Positions 33,240 to 43,050 of a stretch of 64,000 nucleotides of DNA are shown one piece after another. The DNA lies in contig CM114274.1 in assembly GCA_050084515.1 (NCBI GenBank), forward strand, positions 38,750,001 to 38,814,000, read 5' to 3'. The translations under genes and the position numbers were made by a program. This stretch comes from Blasia pusilla (Eukaryota > Marchantiophyta > Marchantiopsida > Blasiales). The first letter of the stretch is position 1, and each line of letters opens with the position of its first letter. The notes beneath the pieces are model-generated. The model ran no database searches. It saw only the letters and a program-made list of their open reading frames with translations, and was not told the origin of the DNA.

Positions 33240-33634
33240 TGCCGATGCCGCAACACCACCAAATCACCACCACTGAGTAACCAAGTGATGTCAACGTCGT
33301 TGTACTATCCTAGCTCTACTAGCTATGGTTGTGGGCAACCTAACCTGTCATCACCACAAGAAGCCTCCCACGGTCTACTGGTCATCACTCGAGCCTCATT
33401 ATCGGTAGCACACAGGAGTCAAACTACTCTGGAAATCATCGTCAATCCTAACAATGGGCGCGCAAGCAAGAAGCAACGATGGAGGGGATCCAAACACAGG
33501 AAGTCCAATGACAACCCTCCAATTGCAAATGGAAATCAAGGTAACACAATCCACCAAACGTGGCGCCCCCTGAATCCACAGAACCAACCACACAATTCTA
33601 ACACAATATCTACTCCGCCGCTAGTCGATGACGT

Positions 33635-34909
33635 TGTCGTATAGTAAAATCAACCAGTGTGTAAACTCCTTTGTCATTAAGTGTTAGATAGAGTTTCATT
33701 AGTATAAAGTAAATTGGCTTAGAAAAAGGAGATTCTTATGTTTAAACCTCTTTATGGTGCCTCTTTTATGCGGGCCCAACTTTAGGAAAAGGAGGTAATA
33801 AATAAAAGATGACTTTATAAAAGTAAAGTAGTTGCTTTAATGAAAAGCAAAAGTAGTCTTGGTTGGTGGTTAGGTTAGTTGGGGTAATTTGGAAAATATC
33901 AAGTGGGTAAAAGAGGCTATTTTGGAAGAGATAAGAGGAAATCTACTTGTGTCAAAATGTGATTGGCTAAGCCTTGAGAGGAAGCCATGTGGCATAAGAT
34001 AAGATAAGCTCTATTTCGTACTCTTGTGGATCCCTTGTGAGTATATAAAGAGGAGGGACCTTCAAGGGTTCATCACCTTCTATTCCACATCTTGAGTCTC
34101 TCGCGTCTCTCTTGAGTGTATGGCTTTGGGATTGCTTGCTCTTCCAATGAGAGTGGATCACCCCTCTTGGGAGAATAACTTGACCATGGTCTATTCTTCG
34201 AGAGGTTTCTAGAGTGTGGTGTGTGTGTGTGTGGGGATGAGAGGTTTGTCACTTTAGAAGAGTTTAGTCATACTAAAATAGCGGATGTTTTGGCTTGTTA
34301 CTTTCCCAATGAGAGTGGATTACCCCTCTTGGGAGAATAACTCCGCCAAAACCCATTCTTGAGGATAGTAGAGAATGTCTGTCAAGCATGGATAGGGGTG
34401 GAGCACGAGTTGTGCCCGACTTTCCTTTCCTCAATCCTTACCATATCAAAGTACTCTTTGTGGATAGGCACTGGTTCACTCGTTATTTAGTTTATCACTT
34501 TGGGGAGGCGTTCATGAACCAGGTCATGCAATCTCCAACTCCGATGATTCTTCCTATCGTCACATATGGAAGGACATGGGATTGTACTTTGTATGTCCTT
34601 ATATAGCGATACATGGATGTCAATAGGTCTGCTCAAGTAGGGTTTAACACTAGTTGTGCTATCTTCCTTGTGTACAAGCGTAAAATAGTTTATAGGGATT
34701 TTATAGTTAGGAATTTCAGGGTCCGATGTTACGAAGAAGTGATCGCCTCGGCACTTCCATTTGTCATACCTGCCGTGAGAGAATGGAGAGTGTACATCAT
34801 AATTTTGTATTGAAAAAGGAGAACTTATTAGAGAGTTCACCTTGCATCGACCGCATCTACCGCAGCTAGAAGGCCCGCCCTTGCTCGAAGAAAGGCTCTC
34901 GACCCGACA
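33635..34909 (+). mobile_element. Solo LTR-like unit X2 (family X)
   Basis: A 1275-bp unit with ends TGTCG...CGACA flanked by ACGT (33631-33634 and 34910-34913). A3 shows the empty site (gatgacgtgctag near 51377). It has a TATATAAAG box at 34042-34050, as expected for an LTR promoter. Downstream of the box is a frame (34388-34603, then 34613-34810) reading FPFLNPYHIKVLFVDRH and, after a TAG, VGFNTSCAIFLVYKRK. X1 shares this frame and this TAG. The role of that frame is unknown. Confidence 0.8.
34042..34050 (+). promoter_or_regulatory. TATA box in X2
   Basis: TATATAAAG about 410 bases from the start of the LTR-like unit, conserved in X1 at 12948-12956 on the other strand. It probably drove transcription of the parent X element. 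Confidence 0.55.
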
Positions 34910-34913
34910 ACGT

Positions 34914-36412
34914 GCTAGTTGCACTCGCAGCACCTGAAAATATTACCTACATGGAGAGGCCACACCGTACTATGCGCTAGAGGTCCATCATCCAAAAACC
35001 TGAGATGCATAAAGCGCTTAACACATCTCCAAATAGCACCAAATGAGCTACACCAATGTGTACACTGACATAGTTAAGTACTCATCAATTAAGCGTCTTC
35101 CAGGCAGAATAGCCCAAAGATGGGTGACCAGTTATGCAACACTCAACTTACAAATCCTGCAAAAACTGCCTCACGCCCAAGCAAGCAAGCTTGCTTACTT
35201 GCTCCTTGCTCCTTGCTCCTTACTCCGCCTCTCACGCCCACTCGTCCACTCGCCCCGAGCTACTACGAGTTGCCTCGAAGCCTCGAAACGCCGAGAAATG
35301 CCCCGTTCGCCACGCTTCGCCATGCTTCTCTATGGAGAGAGGCCCATCCAAGGCTCCCCCAATGGGATAGGCATCTCCAACGACGGACGAGTCACCAACC
35401 AACGAGCCCCTTCGATCTGTTGTCCATCATAGCCAGACCTTCAGCTAGTCTGTGAAATTTTGACCAACGATTAGTCCAAAATCCTCAACTAAAATTGAAT
35501 CTGTTTCAACCAGAATTCAATTGGCCACCATAGCTATCTCTCCCCAAAAAATTAGCTACAACTGAGCTCTGTACTCCAAGCTAAAAATCAGACAAACTTG
35601 TTGTCCATACATGTCCAAAATCGTAAATCCGACAGCGCTTCCGCCCAGATTCATGCACATAGAAATCCGCACCGCTCCACACACTCAAGCATATAGCTTT
35701 ACATGAGATCAAAATACAGGTAGCAACCGGAACCTCTCACCCGATCTAGATGAACTTCAACAGAGCTTCCGCACTCCAAGCTCTCCACATCATAAAACCG
35801 TCAAACACGAACCTGAATCTTCAATCCTTGATAACTTCCAACTCCCTTGACAAAATCCGGAGATCTAAAGTGCTTTGGAAAGCTCTCAGCAAGGCGCTTC
35901 TTTCCCAACCAATCACGCACCAGATTCATACCTCCAACATAGGCCACAAGTCACAAATATCCACGGCTGAGTACACAATCAGCCCTAACCAGATCCTACT
36001 GATCCATGATCGAAGCTACTCTCGATCTACTCTGGGTCTTGGAGTGAAATCCGTGAAAGACCTATCGTCATAAAACACGTATAGAATCACATACAATCGA
36101 GCTAAACCCACTCCACGATGGGAGAATCCAAGTCGAAGCTTGCGGGAACTACCATAGCCAAGAGCTCTACTCACTACCAAGGCTAACTCCCAACGTAACA
36201 GGCTCAACTCAAAGAACTAGCTATTTTTTTAGTGTACTCCACACTATATCCTCCAACCTAAGGGCGGGCCCTACTGGAAAAGTCACCCTCAACGAAGTAA
36301 CCCCCAACCCTATGTATGAAACCGCATCTCTACCTAGACACTACGGCCCTACATAAGGTATGGCCTCTACTAGCACACTATACTCTACGACATAATCCGT
36401 ATGGTCATGATA
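34914..36412 (-). mobile_element. 5' LTR and leader of A1
   Basis: Near-identical throughout to 51380-52904 of A3. The outer edge on the minus strand corresponds to TGTCATGACC, mutated here to TATCATGACC at 36412. The inner LTR edge and the primer-binding site cannot be fixed, because the only 3' LTR copy (11184-11548) is truncated. The leader also includes 33240-33634 on the far side of X2. Confidence 0.75.
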
Positions 36413-39400
36413 AATCTTTTCACTGGTATGGTGTTCTAAATACTCATCTTAAAATATCTCCTTATCCCAATTATCCTTACATTCTTGACAAATTTATTAG
36501 GATCTTTTCAACAAGGAGGGGCGGAGCATTAAATATTTTGACTTGGTAAACCTGGAAAATGCAAATATAAAAAAAACTTCATTCATGGAATATACCCAGG
36601 AAAATAATCAAAGGCTGCATGGAAAAGGATAAATGAATCATAAGGAAGGGACTTATCCATATATTACATACACTAGTAAGTTTTTGCCTCTACAATGCAT
36701 TGGGTGAGATGATCATGAATGAAAACACTTACATATGGTGGATGATAATATGAAATTAATGGACACGCGGTCAATATAGTTTAATCTTTTAAAAAATGAC
36801 AAAAAATGAAAAGAGATAGACTTTTTTTAATAATACATCTACCTTGGCTCAAGAAACATTTTCATATATTTTATTAATTTTAGAAAAAATAATTTATCCC
36901 TTTTTCAATCTCCATCCTTCAATGAGCAAGAAAAAACACTTATTTTGATAAATTATTTTCCCAAAATAGGGATTAAAATTTTCTCCAAATCTAACTTAAA
37001 AATTAAAAATAATATAGAAAAAATAAGTCTTCCATTATTTTAAGAATAATTATTATCCCATTAGTGTCCTATTATTATTTCATTTTTCCCAAAAATAAAT
37101 TTAATTTTTCCTCAAAATTAAACTTAATTTTTATCATATTTTATTGGAATGACTTGAAAAAATAATTTTAAATCTCCAAATGAGAAAAGATAATCTAAAT
37201 TAAAGAGATTAATAAAGCAGCTTTCGATGGAAATTGCATAATAGATGGGAAAGATATTTTTAATTTTAATTTTTTAAATAAATAAATAAGAACCTAATTA
37301 TGAAAATCTTACCCATTCATATTTTCTGCTTAGTATAGGATAAAATTAAATGAGAAAGGTCGTGAATTGGCTTAAAGATACGTGTCCTCATTCATTTCTC
37401 TTCATAATGAGCTGAGCTATTTAATAGTATGATGATGACATCTTTCCATGGTAGGAAACTTTTGGATCTCACATCCTCCAACCAAACTAGAGGTATGTCT
37501 GTGTGCTCCACACATTGCTTCGGATTGGGAGTAATGTAGAACCCCTTCATTGCCCATTACCTCCCTTAACATACCATCCCATCATCCCTAATATCCCTTA
37601 AGAATTTTTATTCTTGAGATTAATAATTTAGATTTTGATTGTGAGGAGGCCCAACATATGAGTGGCAAGGGCAAGGCTTAAGGAATCATCGCCCCACCCT
37701 CGTCATACCAACACCACCGTACCTCTTTCCTAAACATTCTTGAAACCACGTTTTAGCTAGGTGTTTGGGAAAGATATTTGACATGGAATTTTCAAGAATT
37801 TAGGATTTCAATTTCCGCACGAGCATAATATATATGCCACAAAAATGATTTGGGATCCAATATCGGGAAAATCTCCAAAAATATGAAATATTACGTTTAT
37901 TCAAAATCTATCTTGCTTGAAACTCGGGGACCAAGTTGAAGTAGAACCAAAAGGTTCCGATCGCCAATACTTCTTACAACATGGAAGGGGGAAACTAAGC
38001 AAGTGCTCAACATAGGAGGGAGATTTTCTAGATTTCATTTTTTGGGGCAGGTCAAAAGGGTGGTGAATAAATTAAAACTTGGAGTAGGTCGGACTAGGTT
38101 AGAGAGGAAGGATTAACACTTGAAGGTTGTGAGAGGTTAAGAATTCATTACAAAAATTCCTAATCCAAGAAAAATTGAGTGCATGAAAACCAAGAAAAGG
38201 GCCCCTTTTTATCATTTTCATGTACTTGGTGGGATCTTAACTTTGTCTAATATATTTAGGCCAACTAACTATAAGAAAAACCATACCATCGCAAAAGTTA
38301 GAGGAGGCTAATTTTGATATAATTTTAACATGAAATTTGATAGCTTAAACTTTCATATTGATTTGAGATAAAAAAAATTTAAATTATATTGAATTTTTTT
38401 TCAGTAAAATTTCCATGCCAATTATATTATGCACAAAATTTTTCTCTAGAAAAATTTTCAATACAATAATGACATCATAAATACATCAAACACATATCAT
38501 ATTCTAATTGATATCAATGTTTTTGGATGACTCAAGTTAAATTCATAGAACCTTCCACAAATATTTGGAAGTTCGCAAACGCGGACACATCCATAATCGT
38601 GGATTTACAGCTCTATGATGGAAGGACTTATCCATGTGGATTCCACATTCTTCTCTTCTTGATTTCCCCCACATCACAAAACTTTGAGTTGCGTCATTTT
38701 TATATCAATTAGAATATGATATGTGTTTGATGTATATATGATATCATTTCTATATTAAATAGATTCAACATTTTATGCATATAATTGGCATGGAAATTTT
38801 ATTGAAAAAATAATTTAATTCATATCAAATCAAAACTAGTTTGTTGCCCCTGCGATACATGCTTGACCAAGTTTGTTTTAAGACAACCTACTCCTCACTA
38901 TGTGTATAAATTCCCCATTTCACTCGTGACTCCTCCCACATATAAATTTTCCACTACTCCCATGCCTTGTTAATTACCCACTACTTAATAAAACTGTCAC
39001 TTTTAACACCTAGACTATCCCCTCTCCAAAAAACATGCGACTCTAGACATAATATTCCCTCCTAGATAAATTTCCACCAAAACAATACAATGTTGCTATC
39101 TTAACTTATTATGCATGTAGTGTTCTCCATAATAGTATTGATGAAACTTAGCGATATCAGATTTCATGTTGAAATTACATCAAATTTCTCATCCTCTAAC
39201 TTTCGTGATGCCTTTGAGTTTTGTAGTCTCCTCTTTCTTCCTCCCTCCACTTCCATTTCTCCCCCCTTCCCCCTTCCCTCTTAATGCTCCATGCGCCCTT
39301 GCATGGATCCCACCTCTTGCAATCCATTTCCATGACATATCTAGACGTGTCTATGTCAGTCGTGTGTATGTCCGTCCTAGGGATGGAATTGTCTGTTCTT

Positions 39401-39600
39401 GGTGCCGAAGAATGAAATTTGGACTACTACCGAGTTGGCAAATATATTGTGGGAAAAGTTATTTACCAAATTTGAGATGTAAAAAGAAATCACAATATCA
39501 TTGGATTTACTTACCAGATATCAATTTCATATTCTAGAGGAGACTTACTTTTAAAAGGAGGGTAAAAGAGTTGGAAATTTTTTTTGTTTATGGGACACAT
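36413..39600. other. AT-rich island without genes
   Basis: Base composition drops sharply to the right of the A1 LTR, with long runs of A and T, many stops in all frames and no recognisable coding sequence. The foldback at 38370-38845 lies inside. The rest holds nothing I can name. Confidence 0.6.
38370..38845. mobile_element. Foldback/MITE-like element
   Basis: Two arms of about 145 bases (38370-38515 and 38700-38845) are reverse complements with indels. Paired landmarks are aaatttccatgccaattata against its complement near 38790, and caaacacatatcatattcta against its complement near 38710. The loop of about 185 bases includes most of a 61-codon frame, which has no recognisable domain. This fits a non-autonomous foldback element. 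Confidence 0.7.
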
Positions 39601-40696
39601 GATTAAAAAATTAAAAAACCATAGGGTTCCTATGCCTCCCTAGGTAGGCAAGGTGAGGCGCCTTCGCCATTACTATGGGATTCGTCACAGCGTTGCTCAT
39701 GAAAGATTATGTGGATGGAAAGTTCGGTGCTCCAAAGATGGGATTCATACGGCGATGAAAGTCCCCGGGAGAAGCCCCACGTCGCGTCGAGGTTTAGGAC
39801 TCGGGAGAGAGTAAGAAATCCTTGATAAGGAGATCGAGAGTCATTCATCCATCCGACCATCGAGAAGCAGACTCAACATCCCTGTCATTTGATCCTTGGT
39901 ACAGACTATCGTGGAAATATTTACAGAAGCGTTTATCTGAGTGTACAAAGTTCCATATCATTCGTCTAGAGATCCATAGCCTATCGAATTCACAGATGCT
40001 GAGCTCGTCAATGAGGAAGATTGACTGCACCCGTTCAAGCAGGGCAACTCGTGACCAACCAGACCTGTCACCAGATTGTGAGCAGATTTGGGATCCACTT
40101 ACAGCTTCTCATGTCACCAGATCGTCCAGAGTCCTTAGACTATACGCATTGCACTCGATGGCTTCACTGTCCATCCATGATCCTTTCCCAGCGGTCTCAT
40201 GGCCCGATCTACATCGTCGTGTACTTATGACGTGTAATTAATTCGAAGGCCATTATGTCTGCCCGGATCACATGTCAGGACTTCTCAGATGACTGACATG
40301 ATCGATAGCCTGACTATATTACAATCATGAAATACATTGAAATACAAAGATCTCGAGCACCGCGGGGCGGCGTGGGATCGTCTTAAGAGGGCGAGTACGA
40401 TCTGTTCAAAGGACTCCAAAAGTCTACGGCAATGTGTGCGAAGTGGAACCGGTTGAAGTGCCGCGCATCGAGAGACGATTGAGTAATAGCGGCTCTATGC
40501 TTCATCGCTGGACTTCCTTACTGCAAAGGTTTCATCGAATTGCTTGATAGTTGCCCCGGGCTGTCTACAGGATCGATAGGATCGACACTGCTCGCAGATA
40601 CATACCCGATCCCGACGCTGGCTGCAGTCTCGAGGTTCTACGGCTCCATCGTAACGGTTGCAATCCGATCGGACCACGTGAGAAGGATTCAACAAG
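39601..40696. other. Downstream region of paralogue 2, no confident gene
   Basis: Overlapping frames on both strands (39822-40241 plus, 39845-40030 minus) lack recognisable domains. The region is downstream of the minus-strand gene 40697-41932 and could hold its 3' UTR or further exons. Confidence 0.4.
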
Positions 40697-41932
40697 TCAG
40701 GAACGTCTCTGAGAGTGTGGCAATCGCATGTGATCGCGAAAGGAGACAGATGACCACTGCTTACTGAGGGCTCGATCGAGCCCAGGAAAGCCGCGCAAAC
40801 TGTGAAGCCCGGAGTTTCGGGAAGAACTCGAACAGACCAGTAGTAAGAAAAGTAGTGTACACATACCCAAAATACCAAGGACAACATATATCCGGGTACA
40901 AACTTCTATCAGGTGATTGTCATCGTAGTTCTGGGTCCTAGCCGAGGGAGATGTAGAGTTTGGTGAGAGAGCGGGGGTCTCGGGCGTTGGGCAATGGGTG
41001 GATGTAACGGTACCTTGCGGGAATTCAGAGTATGAAGGAATCGATCGTCCTACTATGTTCCACTTAAGCTTGCATGCCCAACCTCCCTTGTAACACTTGT
41101 AAGCATCTGAAAGAAGCAGCAGCTTCTGATGCAACTGAATCGCAAAATCTGTGATCCAATTCTTCAGTTGAGGATCCTGAGTGTTTTCTTCCATGCGCTT
41201 AAGCTTCTTGCAAAGCGTGTGCAGTTGGTCATGATCATGCCCACGGGATTGCTGCTGTATCGTGCTTGACTCGCCGGAGAAGTCCAGAGCGTACACTGCG
41301 CTGAGGATGCCCGCTCCAAACGCAGCCGAAAACGCCTCGGTGCTGGCGATTGGCGTACTAGACCCGCTAAACTGAATCACGTCTGCGATTTCCAGAACGG
41401 CAATCACAACACACTTCAAAAACATCTTCGCATCCGTGGTGGAAATTCTCCTGTCCTCCGCTTCCCTTGCATTCAACTGCACCACGCAGATGAAGAACGC
41501 CAGGTACCAAACTGGAAGCGTAGCGCTGGATCCCCGGAAATCAGCGACCGCCAGGGAGATCTCCGCTCTAGACCAGGCCTCCTGGAAAATCCCATAACCA
41601 ATGACGTCCGGCTCGTCATGTCCAGTACCTGTAACCGAAGGAGATACACAAAATAGATAGTCACGATTAGGCCCCAACATCGCTTGCAGCTCATCCCCAA
41701 AACTCGACATGAGAGGGCAAAATTTTCTTCCATTCGCGCCAGATTTCACTAGCGCGAAAATTTTTTCAATCGTGATTCTCAGGGCGTTGCCTGGATTCTC
41801 GAAAGCTGTTGATGGAGAGGAATTTTCCATACCCGTTGCCTCTACAGCCTCTACATCGATCGGTAGCGGATACCCAGATCTGTTTGGCCGCCCCCGCTCG
41901 GTGGAGGGGGGGGAGTCGTGAGAAGGGGGCAT
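40697..41932 (-). CDS. Unknown membrane-anchored protein, paralogue 2
   Basis: A 411-codon intact frame from the ATG at 41932, with a Pro/Ser-rich start that paralogue 1 lacks. The conserved core is DFRGSS (131-136), VWYLAFFICVVQLNA (141-155) and RRIS, followed by hydrophobic helices up to about residue 220. Residues 231-285 are helical and charged with a His-rich stretch, then a Ser/Thr/Pro linker, and a single transmembrane helix at about 348-367 (VLGILGMCTLLFLLLVC). The order matches the gene at 3755-4648: helical N-terminus, DFR-G-S-S core, hydrophobic core, C-terminal anchor. Both are on the minus strand, 36 kb apart. I do not recognise the family. An alternative short intron near 41625-41645 cannot be excluded. 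Function unknown; the helical bundle plus hydrophobic segments suggests a membrane role. Confidence 0.65.
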   Translation of the reverse strand: MPPSHDSPPSTERGRPNRSGYPLPIDVEAVEATGMENSSPSTAFENPGNALRITIEKIFALVKSGANGRKFCPLMSSFGDELQAMLGPNRDYLFCVSPSVTGTGHDEPDVIGYGIFQEAWSRAEISLAVADFRGSSATLPVWYLAFFICVVQLNAREAEDRRISTTDAKMFLKCVVIAVLEIADVIQFSGSSTPIASTEAFSAAFGAGILSAVYALDFSGESSTIQQQSRGHDHDQLHTLCKKLKRMEENTQDPQLKNWITDFAIQLHQKLLLLSDAYKCYKGGWACKLKWNIVGRSIPSYSEFPQGTVTSTHCPTPETPALSPNSTSPSARTQNYDDNHLIEVCTRIYVVLGILGMCTLLFLLLVCSSSSRNSGLHSLRGFPGLDRALSKQWSSVSFRDHMRLPHSQRRS

Positions 41933-43050
41933 TTTTTCTCCCTGTGGCCGCGATCGAAAAGTAAAACATCAATTGCTTCAATCGAATGGAAGTCGCACGA
42001 TCGACGACGGCTTCCCGTCCGATTGTCAAGCCCACAATCAAGCTGTAGAAATTGAAGATCCGTGAACTCGCGACGCCTGCCAATCATCCGCTCGCGGATT
42101 TCGTCGGGAACATGGCCGACCCCAATGCCATTTCTACCTGGAACGGATAGAGATCTCCACAACTTCCACCAAGCGATCGAGACCTCGAATCCGGATCCTT
42201 GCGGCCAGAGCAGCGGCTCGGCGCTTCCGGCCACTCTACCAGATTCGACTCGAGAAACAACCACCTCCATACCCACATATATATACACAACAGAACAACG
42301 TCGCCCGCATTCTGGACGTCCGATCGCGCCAGCGTCGTCCACACAACCGACGCGTTTGAATCTCCCACGTGGATTCGCGACCATACCCCACGGCCTTCAC
42401 AGGAGACCTCCCCGACTTCGCTCTCGCCAGCCGCCAGGCCATCCGGGCTTGTCGTCCGTGCGTGCGTGCGCGCGCATCCAAAGGTCGATCTATCTACAAT
42501 CACGCTCGCTGAAAAAAAAAACACACACACACGCATCTCTGTTTCTCGCTGTGCCCGGAGACACCTGGGCCGAAACGAATAATCTATGGTGACAACGATG
42601 GTGGCAGGCGTCTGCCGCTTCTACGAGCTGGAGACGTTGAACGAGTCCGATCCGGTCAGTCGCCTGTGCCTGCTCCAGCGCCATTCGACTAAAGCTGGAG
42701 CAGCGCCATCAATTCCGGATGGAACCGCCATTCGGATCCGTCGTGCTTTCAATTCACTCCTGCCCGAGCAACGCGCACTCTTCGCCATGTGACGCTACTC
42801 CTCAAGGGCAGCGACGACAGGAGGGTGAACGCTTCCGGTCTGCACCTGACGAATCCCGCAGGGACGCTGCGCATATAGTGCCATGGAGACCGTCATGTTT
42901 CTTAATTATTGAGTGTATTCGCTATTTTAGGCCGGCGACACTTCGTCGTCGTTATCTCGGACATGCGCAGGGTCCACCACCGGGTCTTCCGGTGTAACAG
43001 GGATCGTAGCCGGTCCCGGTCTGGTGGAATAATACATACATACATATGTC
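41933..43050. other. GC-rich region upstream of paralogue 2
   Basis: Probable 5' region of the minus-strand gene, with a CA microsatellite (42511-42533), a TATATATA stretch near 42277 and an ATAC repeat (about 43033-43048) next to the LINE. Many overlapping frames reflect the high GC content. A short plus-strand frame (42586-42789) is listed separately. Confidence 0.4.
42586..42792 (+). CDS. Possible first exon of an unknown gene
   Basis: A 68-codon frame beginning with ATG at 42586, reading CRFYELETLNESDPVSRLC and AIRIRRAFNSLLPEQRALF, which looks protein-like. It is about 300 bases downstream of a TATATATA sequence and divergent from paralogue 2. Its continuation may have been cut by the LINE insertion. 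No family is recognised. Confidence 0.25.
   Translation: MVTTMVAGVCRFYELETLNESDPVSRLCLLQRHSTKAGAAPSIPDGTAIRIRRAFNSLLPEQRALFAM

Larger units (their letters stand above)
11184..36412 (-). mobile_element. Ty3/gypsy element, family A, copy A1, with nested insertions
   Basis: Read on the minus strand the order is 5' LTR (right edge 36412), gag N-terminal half (33239-32489), gag C-terminal half (18869-18130), protease (segment now inverted, 16800-18125), C5-methyltransferase remnant (16800-16200), reverse transcriptase and RNase H (16143-14775), integrase (14615-13362), PHD finger (12089-11830) and a 3' LTR fragment (11548-11184). Three nested insertions split it: X1 (12090-13361), M (18870-32477) and X2 (33635-34909). 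Removing them leaves about 9 kb, a normal Ty3 length. The two halves of gag join across M at an 11-bp duplication, which shows that this is one element and not two. The uninterrupted paralogue A3 (48640-52904) confirms the gag join and the X2 insertion site. Confidence 0.8.

Noticed and set aside
12090-34909. The inverted pair X1/X2 as evidence of a 20-kb inversion between them
   Set aside because: A1 domains on both sides of X1 keep the same orientation and reading, and X2 has its own matching flanks and empty site in A3.
42062-42592. 176-codon plus-strand frame upstream of paralogue 2
   Set aside because: Overlaps several other GC-driven frames on both strands, with Arg/Ser/Thr/Pro-rich composition and no domain.
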